Under the pieces are notes generated by a model. That model searched no databases and had not been told where the DNA came from. It worked only from the letters and a program-made list of their open reading frames with translations. From NCBI GenBank assembly GCA_021324255.1, contig JAJPJL010000063.1:29217-93216 (forward strand): a DNA stretch of 64,000 nucleotides, in the 5' to 3' direction. Shown here piece after piece: positions 18,963-28,988 of this stretch. Position numbers and translations under genes: made by a program. The DNA is from Bacillota bacterium. Lineage in GTDB: Bacteria > Sysuimicrobiota > Sysuimicrobiia > Sysuimicrobiales > Segetimicrobiaceae. The stretch's first letter is position 1. Every line of letters starts with the position of its first letter.

Positions 18963-19984
18963 GAACGACCCCGCACCGGCACGCTCGAGGCCATGGCGAC
19001 AAACAAGGTCTCGAGCACCAGCCGGGCATTGAGATTGCGTCGGAGGTCCGCCTTCGCCGCCTCGATCGCCGCGGCGGCCGCGCGGAGCGCGGCCGGGTTC
19101 GCGCGGCCGGCCCACGCGGCGACCTCGGCGTGCGCGTCCGCGTTGGCGAGCGCCGCCGGGTCGCCGGCCTCCTGCCACACGAGCACGTCCCGGACCCAGA
19201 GCAGCGCCACATCGAGCCACCGCTCGATGTCATCGCGCCGGCGGGCGATGGACTCGGCCGCGTCGAGCAGCCGGATGATGTCGCCGCGCAGCGCGACGTC
19301 GAGCGCCCGAAGCACCTCCGCTCGCCGCTCCAACGGATCCTCTCCCGCGGCAGCGGCCGCGAGCGCTCGGCCCACACGCCCGCCGGAGAGCGCGGCGAGA
19401 AACGTCGCCCGGTCCTCCGGCACACCGGCCTGTTGCCGGAGCACGCGGACGACCTCCGGCGCCGGGATGAAGCCGAAGCGCACGGATTGGGATCTCGAGA
19501 CCAACGTCGGCAGCATCGCCGCGGTCGATTCCGAGATCAGGATGATGACGATGCCGGGCGGCGGTTCCTCCACCAGCTTGAGCAGGCTGTTGGCGGCTTC
19601 CGCGCGCATCGCCTCGGCGTCCTCGACGATAAACACCTTGCGCCGCCCCTCGTACGGCCCGTACGCGGCTTCGCGCTTGAGCTCCCGGATCTGGTCGATC
19701 CCGACGGCCCGGCGCTCCGTCCCGCTCTCCGTGCGCCCGGCGGAGATCACCCGCAGATCCGGGTGCGCCGCGGCGCTCACCTTGCGGCACGCCGCGCACC
19801 GGCCGCAGGCGTCGTCGCCGCCTTCCGCGCACAGCAGGGCCTGGGCAAAGGCTCGGGCCGTGGTGAAGCGTCCGACGCCGGCCGGCCCGACGAAGAGGTA
19901 CGCGTGCGAGACCCGTCCGCTGCGGAGCGCCCCCTGCAGCAGCAGCCGCGCGTGGCGCTGATCGACCAGATCGCGGAACGGCAC
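18959..19984 (-). CDS. holB: DNA polymerase III subunit delta'
   Basis: HAYLFVGPAGVGRFTTARAFAQALLC, CGRCAACRKV, VEDAEAMRAEAANSLLKLVEEPP. Confidence 0.9.
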   Translation of the reverse strand: MPFRDLVDQRHARLLLQGALRSGRVSHAYLFVGPAGVGRFTTARAFAQALLCAEGGDDACGRCAACRKVSAAAHPDLRVISAGRTESGTERRAVGIDQIRELKREAAYGPYEGRRKVFIVEDAEAMRAEAANSLLKLVEEPPPGIVIILISESTAAMLPTLVSRSQSVRFGFIPAPEVVRVLRQQAGVPEDRATFLAALSGGRVGRALAAAAAGEDPLERRAEVLRALDVALRGDIIRLLDAAESIARRRDDIERWLDVALLWVRDVLVWQEAGDPAALANADAHAEVAAWAGRANPAALRAAAAAIEAAKADLRRNLNARLVLETLFVAMASSVPVRGRS

Positions 19985-20313
19985 TAGATCTTGACGAGGC
20001 GCTCCACGTCCAGCACAAACACGGTGGCGCCGCCGACCTGCACCTTCACCGGATACGAGATGTAGGAGTCCACCGGCTCGACGACCGGCGGGAGCGGGCT
20101 GACGAGCTGCTCGCGGACACGGCAGGTCTTTTGGATCACCGCCAGCGCGTCGTCCACGCGGGCTTCGTCGGTGCCGATGAGGATCGTGGAGTTACCTTCG
20201 CGCAGAAAGCCTCCCGTGCTGGCGAGCATCGTCGCCTGGAACTCGGCCGCGACGAGGGCTTCCATGAGGCGCCGGGAGTCCTTTTCTTGCACGATCGCGA
20301 GGATTAGCTTCAT
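19984..20313 (-). CDS. darA: Cyclic-di-AMP-binding PII-like protein
   Basis: MKLILAIVQEKDSRRLMEALVAAEFQATMLASTGGFLREGNSTILIGT. Confidence 0.9.
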   Translation of the reverse strand: MKLILAIVQEKDSRRLMEALVAAEFQATMLASTGGFLREGNSTILIGTDEARVDDALAVIQKTCRVREQLVSPLPPVVEPVDSYISYPVKVQVGGATVFVLDVERLVKI

Positions 20314-20379
20314 GGGCGGCTCCTCCCCCTGACCCCGCCCCGGCGGCGAGTTCGGACGCGCCGCGGGGCCCGGGGCTCC

Positions 20380-21091
20380 TTACGGTACAATCTCCGCGCG
20401 CGGCCCGCCCTGCTCTCCGCGCAAGAACCCGGCGACCAGATCCCAGATGGCCCGGTGCACCTCCTGCACCGACCCTCGCGCGTCCACCACCCGGATTCGC
20501 CGAGGCTCATTCCCGGCTAGGGTGAGAAACCCCTCTCGCACTCTCCGATGAAACGCCAGCGTCTCGCGCTCCAGGCGATCCCCGCCCCCCCAACGCTCGA
20601 CGCCCGCGCGTCCGGCCTCGCCGCGCGCCCGCGCCAGCCCGACCTCCGGGTCGATGTCCAGGAGCACCGTGAGGTCGGGCAGCAGTCCGCCCGTGGCGAC
20701 CTCGTTGACCGACCGGACGATGGGGATGCCGAGGCCGCGCCCGACGCCCTGGTAGGCGAGCGACGCATCGACGTAGCGGTCGCAGACGACGACGGCGCCC
20801 TCGGCGAGCGCCGGGCGGATCACCTCGGCCACGAGCTGCGCGCGGGACGCGGCGAAGAGCAGCATCTCCGTGCACGATGCGAGCTCGCCGTGTCCGGGAT
20901 CGAGCAGGAGCGCCCGAATGCGCTCCCCGATCCGCGTCCCGCCGGGCTCCCGGACGAGCCGCGCCGGGCGCCCCGCGGCGCGAAGCGCGTCCGCGAGCAG
21001 CGCGGCCTGGGTGCTCTTGCCGGCGCCTTCCGGTCCCTCGAGCGTCAGGAACGCGCCGGCCGGCGGCCGGCCGTCCCGGTCCGCGGCGTCA
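20380..21091 (-). CDS. tmk: Thymidylate kinase (start unresolved; P-loop frame has no canonical start codon nearby)
   Basis: FLTLEGPEGAGKSTQAALL P-loop, YVDASLAYQGVGRGLG; ATG-initiated ORF (to 20865) lacks the P-loop. Confidence 0.8.
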
Positions 21092-22645
21092 CTGCGGATA
21101 GATGACCACCCGCCGGAACGGATCCGTACCCTTGCTCTCGGACGCGAGTCCGTAGCGCTCGACGAGCTGATGCTGCAGCCGCCGCACGTACGAGTTTTGG
21201 GGCGACAGCTCCACGGGTTGCGCCGCCGACATGACCTCGGAGATGGCCTCCTCGACCTCCCGGAGCGCTACCTCCTCCGCGCTCAGCCGGTCCTCGACGC
21301 CGAAGATCTCCCGCAGGACGCCTTCGATTTGCGAGAGCGTGTTGCTCTTGATGACGCGGGTTGGCAGGCCCCGCGATCCGGCCTCGCGGAGCCGCTTCGG
21401 CTGGCGCTTCTCCTGGGACTTGAGCGTCAGCAGGACGTCCGCGCCGTACAGCGTGTCGGCGATGGCCGCCGGCACGCGCAACTCGCGGATCGCCCGCTCC
21501 AGCCGGTTCCGGCTGACCGCGTAGGGGTAGATCCGCACCACCTTGTGCGGCGCCCCCGATGGGACGCCGCCCGCGGCCGGCCGGTGACCGTTTGGAGACG
21601 GCGCGGCGAGCTCCTCGGCCTCGCCGCTCGTGATGCGTACCTCGCCCTCGGGCGTGCGGGTCCGGATCTCCGGCCGCGGAACCGATCCGCGCAGGAACCG
21701 GTCCACCACCTGGGCGACGTCGTGATGCACGGCGAGCCGGTCCTTTTCCTGGATCTCGATCACCACGTCGAAGGTCGGCGGCGCCTTGCGTTCGAGCACG
21801 GTCTTTTGGGTGCCCCGGCGGCGCGCTTCCTCATCGCTGAGGGTCACCGCCTGGATCCCCCCGATGAGATCGCACAGCGTCGGGTTCTGCAGCAGGTTGT
21901 CGAGCGTGTTGCCGTGCGCGGTCGCGATCAGCTGCACGCCCCGTTCGGCGATCGTGCGGGCCGCGAGCGCCTCGGCCTCGGTCCCGATCTCGTCGATGAC
22001 GATGACCTCGGGCATGTGGTTCTCGACGGCCTCGATCATCACGGCGTGCTGGAGCTCGGGGTATGGGACCTGCATGCGCCGCGCGCGGCCGATGCCCGGA
22101 TGCGGGATATCCCCGTCGCCCGCGATTTCGTTGCTCGTGTCGACGATCACGACGCGTTTGGCCACCTCGTCGCTCAACACCCGGGCGCTCTCGCGCAGGA
22201 GCGTCGTTTTGCCCACCCCCGGACGGCCCAGCAACAGCACGCTCTGGCCCGCCTCGATGACGTCGCGCACGATATCGACCGTGCCAAAGACCGCGCGGCC
22301 GACGCGCAGCGTCAGCCCGATCACCTCACCGACCCGATTGCGGATCGCGGAGATGCGGTGGAGCGTACGCTCGATCCCGGCGCGGTTGTCCTTGCCGAAC
22401 GTTCCGACACGGCTCGTGACGTAGTGCATCGTCTCGCGGGTCACGTACGTGTCGGACAGGCGCACGGCCCGGCTCGCGAACCGGGCTTCCGGCTCGCGCC
22501 CGAGATCGAGCACCACCTCCAGCAGCGCGTCGACGTCCGGGTGCGACTCGATGGCGCGGCGGATGTCCGAGGGCAACACCGCGAGCAGAAGGTCGAGGTT
22601 GTCGGTAATGTGGATCTGGTGGCCTGCCACCAACGGTCGTCTCAC
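21089..22645 (-). CDS. SpoIIIAA/Ycf45-like AAA ATPase with C-terminal nucleic-acid-binding region
   Basis: [72 protein letters not shown] start at 22645. Confidence 0.85.
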   Translation of the reverse strand: MRRPLVAGHQIHITDNLDLLLAVLPSDIRRAIESHPDVDALLEVVLDLGREPEARFASRAVRLSDTYVTRETMHYVTSRVGTFGKDNRAGIERTLHRISAIRNRVGEVIGLTLRVGRAVFGTVDIVRDVIEAGQSVLLLGRPGVGKTTLLRESARVLSDEVAKRVVIVDTSNEIAGDGDIPHPGIGRARRMQVPYPELQHAVMIEAVENHMPEVIVIDEIGTEAEALAARTIAERGVQLIATAHGNTLDNLLQNPTLCDLIGGIQAVTLSDEEARRRGTQKTVLERKAPPTFDVVIEIQEKDRLAVHHDVAQVVDRFLRGSVPRPEIRTRTPEGEVRITSGEAEELAAPSPNGHRPAAGGVPSGAPHKVVRIYPYAVSRNRLERAIRELRVPAAIADTLYGADVLLTLKSQEKRQPKRLREAGSRGLPTRVIKSNTLSQIEGVLREIFGVEDRLSAEEVALREVEEAISEVMSAAQPVELSPQNSYVRRLQHQLVERYGLASESKGTDPFRRVVIYPQ

Positions 22646-22696
22646 CGTGCCTTTCCGGGTCCGACCCCGGCACGTCGCGAGCCCATCCCGGCGCCC

Positions 22697-22736
22697 AAAA
22701 AAGACAACGAGGAGAACCCCCCTGGCGGCTCTCCTC
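22697..22736 (-). terminator. Intrinsic terminator inside the 5' leader of the SpoIIIAA-like gene
   Basis: GAGGAGA...TCTCCTC stem followed on the minus strand by GTTGTCTTTTTT. Confidence 0.65.
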
Positions 22737-22777
22737 TGTCCGAGGCTACCCCTATGGCATCCAGCATTCTCGCCTAC

Positions 22778-22806
22778 ATTATATAGGGGGCCCTGCCACC
22801 CTGCAA
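22778..22806 (-). promoter_or_regulatory. Sigma70-type promoter upstream of the SpoIIIAA-like gene leader
   Basis: TTGCAG - 17 nt - TATAAT on the minus strand. Confidence 0.65.
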
Positions 22807-22827
22807 TATCTTCCCCGGCGGCATGCG

Positions 22828-23988
22828 TCAATCCACGGCGAAGATCAGGCACTTGAGATAGCGCGTTTCCGGCATGGCGGGGTGGACCGGATGGTCCCGG
22901 GCCTGCGAGCGGCTCTCGACCAAGCGGATGTACCGGCGGGCGTCGCGTGACGCCTCCCAGACGGTCCCGAGGAGCGCGGCTTCGGCCACGTGAAAGGAGC
23001 ACGAGCACGTCACGAGCCAGCCGCCCGGCGCCACCAGCTTGAGCGCGCGGAGGTTGATCTCTTTGTAGCCGGCGAGCCCCGCGGCCAGCGCGGTCCGCGT
23101 CTTGACGAACGCGGGCGGATCGAGCACCACGAGGTCCCATCGCGCGGGCTCGGCGCAGAGGCGCCGCAGCTCGTCGAACGCGTTTGCCACGCGCGGGCGG
23201 TACCGGTCGCCGGCGCCGTTGAGCGCCGCGTTGCGCTCTGCCGCCTTGACGGCGTCCAGGGAAGCCTCGATCCCCACGGCGCTCGCCGCGCCGCGCGCGA
23301 GGGCGTGCAGCGCCCACGCCCCGGTGTACGAGAACACGTCGAGCATCGCGCCGCCCGGCGCGAGCGCCGCCACGTGCCGGCGGTTCTCGCGTTGGTCGAG
23401 AAAGAAGCCGGTCTTCTGGCCGCGCGCAACATCGACGACGAAGCGGACGCCGTCTTCCTCGATCAGGACCTCCGTGGCCCCCGCCCCCGTGAGCCACCCC
23501 GTGTCCCGCGGCAGCCCCTCGAGGCGGCGCACCGCGGGATCGTTGCGCGCGAAGATGCCGCGCGGCGCGAGCAGATCGCCGAGCAGCCGCGCCAGCATCT
23601 CCTTGCGGCGGTCCATACCGAGCGTGAGGGTCTGCAGCACGAGCACGTCGCCGTAGCGGTCGACGACGAGCCCGGGGAGGCCGTCGCTCTCCCCGAAGAC
23701 GAGGCGGCACGCGGTCGTGTCCCCGACAACACGCCTGCGCACCGCGATCGCGCGGGCGAGGCGCTCGCGAAAGAACGCCTCGTCCACGAGCTCCCCGGGG
23801 GACGCGAGCAGGCGGATCGCGATGGCGGAGCGGGTGTTGAGGAGGCCGATGCCGAGCGTGCGACCGCCGGCGGCATGCACCTCGACGGCGTCGCCGTCGA
23901 GGGCGGGGCCATCCAGCCGGGCGATCTCGTTGCGGTACACCCAGCGGTGGCCCGCGCGGATCCGCGCGTCCCGGCCGGGATGGAGCAC
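22828..23988 (-). CDS. Class I SAM-dependent rRNA methyltransferase (RlmI-like)
   Basis: PUA-like N-terminus, [50 protein letters not shown]. Confidence 0.87.
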   Translation of the reverse strand: MLHPGRDARIRAGHRWVYRNEIARLDGPALDGDAVEVHAAGGRTLGIGLLNTRSAIAIRLLASPGELVDEAFFRERLARAIAVRRRVVGDTTACRLVFGESDGLPGLVVDRYGDVLVLQTLTLGMDRRKEMLARLLGDLLAPRGIFARNDPAVRRLEGLPRDTGWLTGAGATEVLIEEDGVRFVVDVARGQKTGFFLDQRENRRHVAALAPGGAMLDVFSYTGAWALHALARGAASAVGIEASLDAVKAAERNAALNGAGDRYRPRVANAFDELRRLCAEPARWDLVVLDPPAFVKTRTALAAGLAGYKEINLRALKLVAPGGWLVTCSCSFHVAEAALLGTVWEASRDARRYIRLVESRSQARDHPVHPAMPETRYLKCLIFAVD

Positions 23989-24052
23989 GGCCGCAGGCCC
24001 CCGGGCGCGCGTGCGAGGCGCGCCGCGGAGCGGGCCGGATGCCGCGCCGCGG

Positions 24053-25294
24053 TCAGAAGAGGCTGGTTTGCGCCGGTTCCTCGACGCGCGGTTGGTCGTC
24101 GGCTCCTTGGAAGATGTGGATCTCTCCGAACACGCCATCATAACCGGGGTGAATCACGACCCGTCCCTCGCGGACGCGCCGCAGCCCGTCGACCACCCGC
24201 GGATGCGCGTACCGGGCCACGTCCGCCGGCGGCGCGTCGAGGAGCACCGCGAACTCGCTCCCGAGCTCGTGCACGAGACGGAAGTACTCCTCGCGTACCG
24301 CGCCCGTGCCGGGTTGGGCGCCCAGGGCTTCGGCGATGATCTCCTCGAGAGGGATCAAGTTGCGAAACGGGACGCGGCCCGTCGCCTCGCCGGTGGGCCG
24401 GTCGGCGAGCGCCTCGACGCGCGACATCACGCCGACCGTGATCGGCCGCCCGCACGACGGACACCGTCCCCCGGCCGCGCGGGTTTCCTGCGGCGACAGC
24501 CGGAGCTGGCATGCGCGGTGGCCGTCGAAGTGGTACTTGCCCTCCTCCGGAAAGAACTCGATCGTGTAGAGGAACTTGGACCGGTCCCGCTCGCGAAAGA
24601 CCCGGAGGATCTCGTCGTAGTCCAACTCGCAGTCGAGCACGTTGGCCTCGCGACCCAGTTTTGCCGGCGAGTGCGCGTCCTAGTTGCTGACCAGGGTCAC
24701 GCGGTCGAGCTCCGACAGCCGCCAGTTCATGGGCGGATCGCTGCTCAACCCGGTCTCCGCCGCGGCGATGTGCTTGACCTGGTCACCGAAGCACTCGACG
24801 AGCGAGTCGAAGCCCGAGTTGCTCCCGTACAGCGAAAACCACGGCGTCCAGACGTGAGCGGGGATCACCATGCAACGCGGCGAGATCTCCATCACGTACT
24901 CCACCAGCTTGTCGCTCGGCAGCGACAGCGTGGGCCGCCCGTCGGCCATGAGGCTGCCGAAGCGGGCGAGCACGGCGTTGATGCGGTCCACCACCTCGAA
25001 GCTCGGCGCCAGGATGATGTTGTGGATCTTGCGCAGCCGGCCGCCCTGCGGGTAGATGTTGCTCACCTCGACGGTGAGCATGAAATGCTGGGTGCGATGG
25101 GTGAACAGGCCGCGCTCGGTCGGCTTGAGCTTCGCGCGGAGCTCCCGCAGCCACACGGGGTGGGTGAAGTCGCCGGTGCCGACCAGCGTGATGCCTTTGA
25201 GGCCGCACCATTTGGTGAGGCTCTCGACGTCCATATCACGGCTGGTCGCGCGGCTGAACTTGGAGTGGAGGTGCAGGTCGGCGATGATCCGCAT
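24053..25294 (-). pseudogene. Endonuclease Q-like PHP nuclease interrupted by in-frame TAG (24680-24682)
   Basis: ORFs 25294-24680 and 24640-24053 share a frame; across the TAG the reading is ...LVSN*DAHSPAKLGREANVLDCELDYDEIL... Confidence 0.8.
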
Positions 25295-25361
25295 GGGTCC
25301 TGATTCGGGCCACGCGCGGAGGATCCTGCCGGCGGGCGACGGACCGGCCGGCGCGGCGACG

Positions 25362-26594
25362 CTACATCTGCGCGAACATACCGGACATCAGCGCCTTGAG
25401 CACCAGCGGCGCCAGGGCCGGGCGGCGCACCGCCGTCACGCTCAAACCGCGCAGCAGCGGCCCGAACAAGCGCGACTGAAACTGCGTGTCGCCGGCGCCC
25501 GCGATCGCCGCGAGCAGGCGAGGACTCTCCGCGATCGCCCGCATGATCGCGTCGAGCTCGCGATCCGTCATCCGGTTGATGGCCCGGCGGCCGAACGCGG
25601 TAAACGCCACCTCGCGTCCGATGCGGCTGCGCCACTCGTGCTCGTACGCATCCGTCGCCGTCCGGTCGCCCCCGACGTACCGGCCGGCCGCGCGGCCGGC
25701 GATGCCGCCCGCCGTCATCGCATAGTAGATGCCCCCTCCGGAGGTCGCCTTCACCATCCCCGCCGCGTCGCCGACGACGAGGACGCCGTCGGCGCTTGCC
25801 GGCGCCCGGCCGGTGAGGAGCGGGATGCGCCCGCCGACCTTGCGCTCGATCACCGCCCCGGCCATCCGGCCGCGCATCGCCGGATGCCGCACCAGCAGGC
25901 GCTCGAGATACCAGACCGGCGGGCGCGCCGTGCGCCGCGGGTCCACCGCCAATCCGATCCGGCAGGTGTCGCCGCCCACCGGCATCAGCCACGCGAAAAA
26001 CCCGGGCGCCACATCCGCGCCGAAGAACATCTCCGGCGTGTCCTGCTCGACGCCCCGGACGCCGCGCATCTGATACTGAAGGCCGAGCGCGTGCCGGCGC
26101 GGGATCGCGAGGCCCAGCATGCCGAGCAGGCGCGGCGCCGATCCCTCGGCGTCGATGAGGACGCGCGCGCGGGCCTCGAAACTCCGGCCGGCACGGGCGC
26201 CCCGGACCATCACGGTCCCGTTCACCCGCGCCGCTTCCGTGACGCGCACGCCGGTCACGAGTTCCGCGCCCGCCTCCTGGGCGCGGCGCGCGACCCACTG
26301 GTCGAACGCGATACGGTCGACGGCATAGGAGTCGACCGTGGGCCGCCGCACGCGCACGACCGCGCCGCCGGGCGAGTACAGCGCGGCCGCGCTCACCGCC
26401 GTGTGCGCGAGCGACCGGGGAACGTCGAATTCCTCGAAGGCGTGAAACGAGAGCTTGCCGGTGCAGTGGCTGGGGATCCCGACCGCGGGATGTTCTTCCA
26501 CCACCAGGGTGCGTAACCCCGCGGCCGCGGCCGTCCGAGCCGATTCGGCGCCGCCGGGTCCGGCGCCAACGACCACGACGTCATAGTCTGCCAC
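25362..26594 (-). CDS. Geranylgeranyl-reductase-family FAD-dependent oxidoreductase
   Basis: YDVVVVGAGPGGAESARTAAAAGLRTLVVEE, GVLVVGDAAGMVKATSGGGIYYAM. Confidence 0.87.
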   Translation of the reverse strand: MADYDVVVVGAGPGGAESARTAAAAGLRTLVVEEHPAVGIPSHCTGKLSFHAFEEFDVPRSLAHTAVSAAALYSPGGAVVRVRRPTVDSYAVDRIAFDQWVARRAQEAGAELVTGVRVTEAARVNGTVMVRGARAGRSFEARARVLIDAEGSAPRLLGMLGLAIPRRHALGLQYQMRGVRGVEQDTPEMFFGADVAPGFFAWLMPVGGDTCRIGLAVDPRRTARPPVWYLERLLVRHPAMRGRMAGAVIERKVGGRIPLLTGRAPASADGVLVVGDAAGMVKATSGGGIYYAMTAGGIAGRAAGRYVGGDRTATDAYEHEWRSRIGREVAFTAFGRRAINRMTDRELDAIMRAIAESPRLLAAIAGAGDTQFQSRLFGPLLRGLSVTAVRRPALAPLVLKALMSGMFAQM

Positions 26595-26658
26595 GGGGCT
26601 CACTCGGTTCGCGCCGCCGCAGGGCATTTCCTTCCCGCGCCTGAACGTATTCCCTCAC

Positions 26659-28215
26659 ATGAGCTTGAGGCTCCGGGCCGCGCTGTGCGCGGTCACCGCC
26701 GGCGCCGTGCTCGCCGCCGCATGCATCGGGCCGGGCGCGGCGCAGCCGTCCGCCGGCGCGGTCGAACGTGCGTTGCTGAGCGTGCCCGGCGACAGCGAAC
26801 CCCACACGCCGGACGCGTACAATCGGGCCGTCGCGCTCCGCTACTTCACGCCCGGCGCGCCCGCGCCCGCGGTTGTGCTCGTGCTCGTCCCCGGCCTCAA
26901 TTCGGGGCCGAACACGCTCGACATCCTGGCGCGTCAGCTCGCCGGGCGGGATGCGCGCCTCGAGGTCTGGGTCGTCGCACCGCGCGCAACCCTCCTGCAG
27001 GACCGCCGCGGCATCGAGGCCGCGCTCGCGTACCGCAACCCCGACTTCGCGCTCGGCTACTACTACGGGGGGCTTCCCATCGACGGGGACACCTATCATG
27101 CCCTCTCCGCGAGCGCCGTGTCGTACGCGGCGTATTGGGGACTCGACGTGCATCTCCGGGACATCCGCGCGATCGTTGCGGAGGCGCACCGGCGCGATCC
27201 CGGCGCGCACGTCGTGCTGGGCGGCCACTCTCTGGGCGGGATCCTGGCCGCGCTGTACGCGGGGTATGACTTCGACCGGGTGCCGGGGCCGGAGCCGGTG
27301 GCGACGGACCACGGCGCGCCGGCTCCCTCGCCCGGCGCGGGCGCGCACGATCTCAGCGGCCTGCTGCTCCTCGACGGCGTGCCGCTGTCGTTGATCCCGC
27401 GCCTCACCGGCGGCCAGTACCTGGACGGCGTGCACATCCCGCTGCTTCCCCGCATCCCCGGCGTCCGCGCCCTCGTGCGTCGGTTGGCGGCGCCGTTCAC
27501 GGACGTCGAGGACGTCGCTCGTCCGCAGGACAGCATTCTGCTCGACGTCATCGCGGTGTACGCGTACCTGCGGCCGAACGCGGCGAGCCGGCTGCCGTTT
27601 CCGCCCCGCGACGGCCTCGCCATCACGAACGAGGCGTTGCTCGGAGCGATCTTCTCGGACCGCATGCAGCGCGATCTGCTGGTGCGCGCATCGATCGGCG
27701 CCCCGCTCGGCGTCTTCAAGACGATCCCCGACCCCGCCTCCATCCGGCCCGGCGGTCTCCTGGATCTCGCGAGCGGGCAGCCCGCGCCGGGACACGCGCT
27801 GATCGGGTGGATCCCCTACACGCAGACCGAGCCGAGAGGCCGGGTGGATCTCCGCGCGTTCAACGCGGCCATGCTGCGGCCCGGCGCGGACGTCACCCAG
27901 TGGTACGTGCCGTGGCGGCTCGTGCTCGATCTCGGACTGGCGGCCGGGCTGGACACGAGCGACGAGTTCGCCCGGCGCTACGTCAGCCTCACGCAGGTGC
28001 GGTACACGGACGTGCCCGTCCTCGTCCTGGGCGCGGGGAGCGGGCTGATCCGGCGGCCACAGACGGCCGCGTTCTACCTGGGGCACATCGCGACGCCGCC
28101 CGCGGACCGGAGCGTCGAGATCCTGCCGGGGTTCACGCACCTCGACATCGAGGACGCGGTGGACAATCCGGCCGTCCCCAGGATTCTCGCGTGGCTCGGC
28201 CGCATGCTACACTGA
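26659..28215 (+). CDS. Exported alpha/beta-hydrolase-like lipoprotein
   Basis: Signal peptide with AAAC lipobox; VVLGGHSLGGILAALYAGYDF nucleophile elbow; C-terminal PGFTHLDIED. Confidence 0.7.
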   Translation: MSLRLRAALCAVTAGAVLAAACIGPGAAQPSAGAVERALLSVPGDSEPHTPDAYNRAVALRYFTPGAPAPAVVLVLVPGLNSGPNTLDILARQLAGRDARLEVWVVAPRATLLQDRRGIEAALAYRNPDFALGYYYGGLPIDGDTYHALSASAVSYAAYWGLDVHLRDIRAIVAEAHRRDPGAHVVLGGHSLGGILAALYAGYDFDRVPGPEPVATDHGAPAPSPGAGAHDLSGLLLLDGVPLSLIPRLTGGQYLDGVHIPLLPRIPGVRALVRRLAAPFTDVEDVARPQDSILLDVIAVYAYLRPNAASRLPFPPRDGLAITNEALLGAIFSDRMQRDLLVRASIGAPLGVFKTIPDPASIRPGGLLDLASGQPAPGHALIGWIPYTQTEPRGRVDLRAFNAAMLRPGADVTQWYVPWRLVLDLGLAAGLDTSDEFARRYVSLTQVRYTDVPVLVLGAGSGLIRRPQTAAFYLGHIATPPADRSVEILPGFTHLDIEDAVDNPAVPRILAWLGRMLH

Positions 28216-28263
28216 GGCACGACGCGGCTCGGGTGCCCGCGCGGGAAGGAGACGGCGGCGCGA

Positions 28264-28773
28264 ATGCGGAGGCTCATCCCGGCGGCGGGGATCGCCGTCC
28301 TGGCGCTCGTGTGGCTCAGTCTCCCGGTGCCCGCGGTGCAGGCGGCCTGCATCGCGCCCGGGGGATTCCAGTACAAACATGGGGTCGTGACGTTTGCCGA
28401 GCACGGCGCGGCCGCGCGCGTGCAGGTCGAAATCGCGGACACCGAGGTGTCGCAAGAGACCGGGCTCATGTGCCGGACGTCCCTGGCGCCGGACGCCGGC
28501 ATGCTGTTCTGGTTTCGCGACGACACCGACACCCCGTTCTGGATGAAAAATACCCTCATTCCGCTCTCGATCGCGTTCATCGACAAGTCGTGGCGCATCG
28601 TCGCGCTGATGGACATGCCGGTCGCGCCGGACCCGTCGAGCGATCAGTTGCCGACCTACGGCCCCAAGACACCGTACCGCTACGCGTTGGAGGTAAATCA
28701 GGGTTTCTTCGCGCAGCACGGGATCGACGCCGCGGCACAGGTCACCTTCACGCCGACCGACCCCGGTCGATAG
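28264..28773 (+). CDS. DUF192 exported protein
   Basis: VEIADTEVSQETGLMCRTSLAPDAGMLFWFRDDTDTPFWMKNTLIPLSIAFID. Confidence 0.87.
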   Translation: MRRLIPAAGIAVLALVWLSLPVPAVQAACIAPGGFQYKHGVVTFAEHGAAARVQVEIADTEVSQETGLMCRTSLAPDAGMLFWFRDDTDTPFWMKNTLIPLSIAFIDKSWRIVALMDMPVAPDPSSDQLPTYGPKTPYRYALEVNQGFFAQHGIDAAAQVTFTPTDPGR

Positions 28774-28876
28774 CCCGCGAGGCGCCCGGTGCCGGCGTCA
28801 TAGGAACGCTCTCCTCGTCTACCCTCACACGCACGATTCCGCAGCCGAAATCCGGCGTCTCCGCGCCAAATCTGAC

Positions 28877-28892
28877 CGAAAATCGGGATTTT
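28877..28892. promoter_or_regulatory. Palindrome GAAAATC-GG-GATTTTC upstream of hppA promoter
   Basis: 7-bp perfect arms, 2-bp spacer. Confidence 0.4.
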
Positions 28893-28915
28893 CCTCACTT
28901 GGACGCCACTTTTTC

Positions 28916-28945
28916 TTGAATCGCCCGACCGGGCTCTGGTATCAT
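28916..28945 (+). promoter_or_regulatory. Candidate promoter of hppA
   Basis: TTGAAT - 18 nt - TATCAT. Confidence 0.5.
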
Positions 28946-28988
28946 GAAGAACGCCGCGCTCAGCGTAGGGGACGGCCAGGAGGCTATC

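Noticed and set aside
28944-28988. Upstream ATG start for hppA
   Set aside because: It lies within the predicted -10 TATCAT; the ATG at 28989 has AGGAGG
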